A stretch of 64,000 nt of DNA from Bradyrhizobium viridifuturi (GTDB taxonomy: Bacteria; Pseudomonadota; Alphaproteobacteria; Rhizobiales; Xanthobacteraceae): positions 80,512 through 144,511 of the forward strand of contig NZ_LGTB01000020.1 of the NCBI RefSeq assembly GCF_001238275.1, written 5' to 3'. Below, piece by piece: positions 61,062-64,000 of the stretch. A model generated the notes under the pieces. The model was not told the origin of the DNA, ran no database searches, and saw nothing but the letters and a program-made list of their open reading frames with translations. Both the position numbers and the translations under genes were made by a program. Position 1 is the stretch's first letter. Every line of letters begins with the position of its first letter.

Positions 61062-62312
61062 TCAGAGGCGTTCGATGATGATGGCAGGCGCCATGCCGCC
61101 GGCGGCGCACATAGTGACCAGACCATAGCGTCCGCCGCTGCGCTCGAGCTCGTCGAGCGCGGTGCCGATCAGGATCGATCCGGTCGCACCGATCGGGTGG
61201 CCGAGCGCGATCGAGCCGCCATTGATGTTGACCTTCTCGCGATTGAGGTCGAGGTCACGGATGAACTTCTCGGCGACGACCGCGAACGCCTCGTTGATCT
61301 CCCAGACATCGATGTCGTTCTTGGTCAGCCCGGCCTTGGCGAGCACCTTCTTGGCCGCCGGGACCGGCGCGTTGAGCATCAGCGTCGGATCATCACCCTG
61401 GTTGGCATAGGCCACGATGCGGCCGCGCGGCTTGAGGCCGTGCTTCTCGGCATATTCCTTCGACGTGATCAGCACCGCGGCGGCGCCGTCCACCACGCCG
61501 GAGCTGTTGCCGGCATGATGCACGCCCTTCCACTCGAGGCCCGGGTAACGGCGCTGGATCTGCTTCTTGAAGGTCGTGCCGTTACCAAGATCGAAATCGG
61601 CAAGCTGCTCGAAGCTCGGCTTCAGCGAAGCTAGGCCTTCGGCGGTGGTTTCGGGGCGCGGAAACTCCTCACGACCGAGCGCAACGCTGCCGTCGTCGTT
61701 GAGCACGGGGATCACCGACTTGGCGAAGCGGCCCTCGTCGATTGCCCGCTTGGCGCGCTGCTGGCTCGTCAGTGCCAACGCATCGCAGGCCTCGCGGCTG
61801 ATGCCCTCGCGCGTCGCGATGGCGTCGCCGCACACGCCCTGGTGCGACTGCGGGTGAATCTCGTCAAGCGCCGGATTGCCCGAACCCATCATCCGCGCCG
61901 GCTGGCCCGCCTTGGAGCGCTCGGCTGCGAGGGTCTGCTGATAGCTCATCATCTCGGTGCCGCCCGCGATGACGCAATCTTCCATCCCCGACATCACCGA
62001 GGCTGCCGCGAGGTTCACCGAGGTGATGCCGCCGCCGCAAAAGCGATCCAGCGTCGTGCCGCTGGCGTTGATGTCATAGCCGGCCGCGAGCGCCGACATG
62101 CGGCCGAGATCGCCGCCCTGCTTGCCTTCCTGGGTCGACGTCGACCAGATGATGTCGTCGACGGTCGACGTATCGAGCTTGTTGCGCTCCTTGAGCGCGG
62201 CGAGCACGGTGGCCGCCAGATGCTGCGGATGCAGGTGCGACAGCGCGCCTTTGCCCGGCTTGCCGATGCCGCGCGGCGTGCGGACGGCGTCGATGATGTA
62301 TGCTTCAGGCAT
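61062..62312 (-). CDS. Acetyl-CoA acetyltransferase (thiolase)
   Basis: This 416-residue thiolase has the active-site Cys in LDRFCGGGITSVNLAAASV, the conserved NINGGSIALGHPIGATGS with the catalytic His, and a final Cys in GLVTMCAAGGMAPAIIIE. The ATG at 62312 is preceded by GAAGGGGAAA; an upstream in-frame ATG adds eleven residues that are unlike thiolases. It is the first gene of the thiolase-SDR-hydratase transcript and would cleave 3-ketoacyl-CoA. Confidence 0.93.
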   Translation of the reverse strand: MPEAYIIDAVRTPRGIGKPGKGALSHLHPQHLAATVLAALKERNKLDTSTVDDIIWSTSTQEGKQGGDLGRMSALAAGYDINASGTTLDRFCGGGITSVNLAAASVMSGMEDCVIAGGTEMMSYQQTLAAERSKAGQPARMMGSGNPALDEIHPQSHQGVCGDAIATREGISREACDALALTSQQRAKRAIDEGRFAKSVIPVLNDDGSVALGREEFPRPETTAEGLASLKPSFEQLADFDLGNGTTFKKQIQRRYPGLEWKGVHHAGNSSGVVDGAAAVLITSKEYAEKHGLKPRGRIVAYANQGDDPTLMLNAPVPAAKKVLAKAGLTKNDIDVWEINEAFAVVAEKFIRDLDLNREKVNINGGSIALGHPIGATGSILIGTALDELERSGGRYGLVTMCAAGGMAPAIIIERL

Positions 62313-62408
62313 GCGTTTCCCCTTCGTTTCAGATGTTTCGCTCAAATTGGCTGGTGCCGACGTCCCGGCCGTTCCGGTGCGCGTGCTGCTTCGGAATGAG
62401 ATGGGTCG

Positions 62409-62816
62409 TCAGCGGTGCGGCGTCACCGAAAGCGGCTCGGCAATCGAGTTGCGCTGATCTTCGAAATATTCGAAGCGCGGCACCGTGCGGAGTTCGCGCT
62501 CGTCGGCACAGGCGGGCTTGTCGCCTCCTTCCGCAAACAACGGAGCGCCGGGCGCGGCGGCGTGCGGCCCGAGAGCATATTTCTGCTCTTGCGGCAGGTA
62601 GATCAGTTGGCCGATCTGGGTGAGCGTCAGCGTGAGACGGGAGACCGTCGATCGCGGAAGACCGCAGCGATCGGCGATCTCGCGATTGCCCAGGCGAATG
62701 CTCCGACCTTCGAAGCAACGCACGATGTCGAATGCGCGCGACACCACTTGGATCACGCGCCGGTTGTCCGTGCCGGCGGTCTCTTGCGCCATCAGTACCT
62801 CAGATCGACGTCCCAT
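62409..62816 (-). pseudogene. IclR-family regulator remnant, DNA-binding domain only
   Basis: The first ~80 residues form an IclR-type winged helix (VIQVVSRAFDIVRCFEGRSI, NREIADRCGLPRSTVSRLTL, TQIGQLIYLPQEQKYALGP). A normal IclR protein continues for ~170 residues with an effector domain, but here the sequence becomes unrelated after Y-A-L-G-P and stops at 135 residues. The other frames do not contain the missing domain. The gene therefore looks truncated by deletion or recombination. It lies upstream of and divergent in position from nothing else regulatory, directly before the thiolase gene on the same strand. Confidence 0.75.
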
Positions 62817-63424
62817 CGTTTACGCCTCACTCCTCATTTTGCGTACGGGTGAATGAAGCCCGCCCTGGTTCGGGCAGGACACGCCGATCTGCGAGGTCGC
62901 TGTCGCGCGTGCAGCGCCACGCGGCGCTCGCGCGAGCGGATCTGCAGAACGGATCTGACCGCAGGCGCCTGGTCTTCCAGACCGGTGAAGCCCTGACCGC
63001 GGGGCGAGCAGCTTCTGGTATCGATGGCCGGCCGGCATCAGGCGGATTCTTTCCCTAGGGTTTCAGACCTTAATTAATTGATTAATTAGTCAGGTGATTA
63101 AAGTGAGCGCCTCGCCCTGTCAACTGCGGTTGCCGCAGGGCGCCCCGCGCGCATCGCACCCCGCTCTAATCGTTCCGGCCAATGTGGCAGAAGCAGTAGT
63201 CGCCGCCGCGCTACGGCGAATTTCAAACCGTGAGCGAAACGGAACGCGCCGCCAGCATCACCGCTCGGCACGGCAATCGCCGGACGCGGCGCGACGAAAC
63301 GGATGCGGTGAGAGATCAGCAGATGTCTTGAGAAGCGAACCTGGGCAGTCGATGGTCCGACGCGACACGACTGCCGGCCGGCGTGGCCGATACGAGGGCG
63401 AACCTAAGCTATTGAAAAGCTTGG
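62817..63424. other. Region without an intact gene, with an AT-rich palindrome
   Basis: About 600 bases between the IclR remnant and the tRNA fragment hold no convincing gene. Open frames here lack start signals and family resemblance. The notable element is the palindrome at 63071-63088. The mixture of a truncated regulator, no intact genes and a tRNA fragment suggests a junction where material has been lost or gained. Confidence 0.5.
63071..63088. promoter_or_regulatory. Perfect AT palindrome TAATTAAT-TG-ATTAATTA, possible operator
   Basis: TAATTAAT (63071-63078) and ATTAATTA (63081-63088) are exact reverse complements across two bases. The site stands out in GC-rich DNA and is followed by a partial repeat GTGATTAAAGTG at about 63094-63105. 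Such sites are typical operators of dimeric winged-helix regulators. No gene with an obvious start is placed to use it now. Confidence 0.5.
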
Positions 63425-63466
63425 TGGTGGGCGCACCAGGGCTCGAACCTGGGACCGCTGATTAAG
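63425..63466 (-). other. 3' half of a tRNA-Lys(CUU) gene, probable attachment-site duplicate
   Basis: Read on the minus strand, the segment runs from the anticodon CTT through the anticodon-stem 3' strand (TCAGC), a short variable loop, the T arm (CCAGG TTCGAGC CCTGG) and the acceptor 3' strand TGCGCCC, then ACCA. The 5' half of the gene is missing; upstream sequence does not fit the D arm or acceptor 5' strand. Identity begins exactly at the anticodon, as in att sites used by tyrosine recombinases. The variable loop (GGTC) seems one base shorter than the usual GGGTC. Confidence 0.8.
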
Positions 63467-64000
63467 TGACGCATGATATGCAAGAAGGATCAGTACCTAT
63501 TCCGACAAATAAGGGGATGGAACTGCATTGAAGGCACGAGAGCTTTTCCAATTGTCGGAATGCTGGGTTTCGACTCGCGAGTACGACGCGCCGGCTCCCG
63601 TTCGGAAGAGCAGTCTGGGAGGCGTCGGGGATTCAAGTCACTGGAGCGCTATCGCCTTTCCCCACACCAATCCAACCTACGCTATTTCATCTAATCCTCC
63701 GCATTAGGCCAGTTTCTTGAGCCCCCGCCAGGACGCCGGCCAAGCGGCGCTTTCCAACTGCGAGACTTCCAAATGGACACCGAAACCACCGCAAGATCTT
63801 GATTTCGGAGCCGACGGTTGGCTTGAGCGAGTGCAAGAATGGCTGAATCAAAATCAGGCAGCACTTTCAGATATATTAGTAACTATTCTGAATTTCGCGC
63901 TGTTTTCATCTCCAATTGGATCAATAGGTTACACAGCGGTTCAGAATGAAGAGGGAGTACGTCGGACAAGCCAAACGCGCCGGCTCGTCGAAGTAGCCAT
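63467..64000. other. Right-end segment, probably inside an integrated element; possible partial gene
   Basis: Beyond the tRNA fragment the DNA becomes AT-richer, and no integrase is visible before the window ends. From about 63708 a plus-strand frame stays open to the edge, reading through D-F-G-A-D-G-W-L-E-R-V-Q-E-W-L-N, then S-D-I-L-V-T-I-L-N-F-A-L-F-S-S, ending in an arginine-containing stretch. It has no clear ATG or ribosome site (a TTG at 63717 is the only candidate). A hydrophobic helix may be present. I cannot name it, and it may be non-coding. Confidence 0.35.

Noticed and set aside
63094..63465. Plus-strand 123-codon frame ending V-G-A-P-G-L-E-P-G-T
   Set aside because: That ending is the well-known false translation of the antisense strand of a tRNA 3' half, which is what this segment is.

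Overview
The window looks like chromosomal DNA of a Bradyrhizobium-like alphaproteobacterium. This is inferred from the high G+C coding style, the glutathione-dependent formaldehyde pathway beside a lanthanide-type methanol dehydrogenase, a lateral-type flagellar cluster with a short flagellin, and the density of ABC and acyl-CoA genes. No rRNA gene, intact tRNA gene, CRISPR array or transposase was seen.

Positions 1-31,500 form a lanthanide/PQQ methylotrophy region. A minus-strand operon (xoxF, xoxG-like cytochrome, class III formaldehyde dehydrogenase, gfa) faces an AraC regulator. A divergent sensor kinase/response regulator pair follows, with the regulator directly upstream of S-formylglutathione hydrolase. 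Next comes a lut/ped-type ABC operon (binding protein, beta-propeller, ATPase, permease, exported protein). After it lie the usual quinoprotein accessory genes (CusF-like, CxxxCW rhodanese-like, xoxJ-like, zinc hydrolase, SoxYZ-like carrier), a NitT/TauT-type ABC importer, an HME-type RND pump, an orphan pqqA, a lanmodulin homologue (four DPDxDGT EF-hands), and a second lanthanide-type alcohol dehydrogenase with its own cytochrome and binding protein. Together these would oxidise methanol or other alcohols in the periplasm, pass electrons to cytochrome c, clear formaldehyde through glutathione, and handle lanthanides and PQQ.

Positions 31,500-41,700 are a minus-strand flagellar block: ECF-like sigma factor, flagellin, fliD, fliS, an unknown membrane protein, flgD, flgE, two small chaperone-like proteins, flgK, flgL. 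Positions 42,200-46,900 hold three plus-strand genes (HAD-like protein, glycosyltransferase-like protein, formyltransferase-like protein) behind an AT-rich leader with phased repeats. This may be a flagellin or surface-glycan modification set. Positions 46,900-52,400 carry a cyclase-ATPase-TPR regulator, unknown small proteins and an orphan ssuA. Positions 52,400-58,100 carry a short-chain fatty acid transporter, a molybdopterin oxidoreductase with fused reductase domains, and a divergent GntR regulator. Positions 58,100-62,400 hold acyl-CoA dehydrogenase, enoyl-CoA hydratase, SDR and thiolase. The right end contains an IclR remnant and the 3' half of a tRNA-Lys gene, probably the edge of an integrated island.

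A striking property of the window is eight interrupted reading frames. Seven are explained by one missing base and would become full-length family members if that base were restored. They fall in genes of unrelated function, which points to consensus indels in the assembly more than to gene decay.
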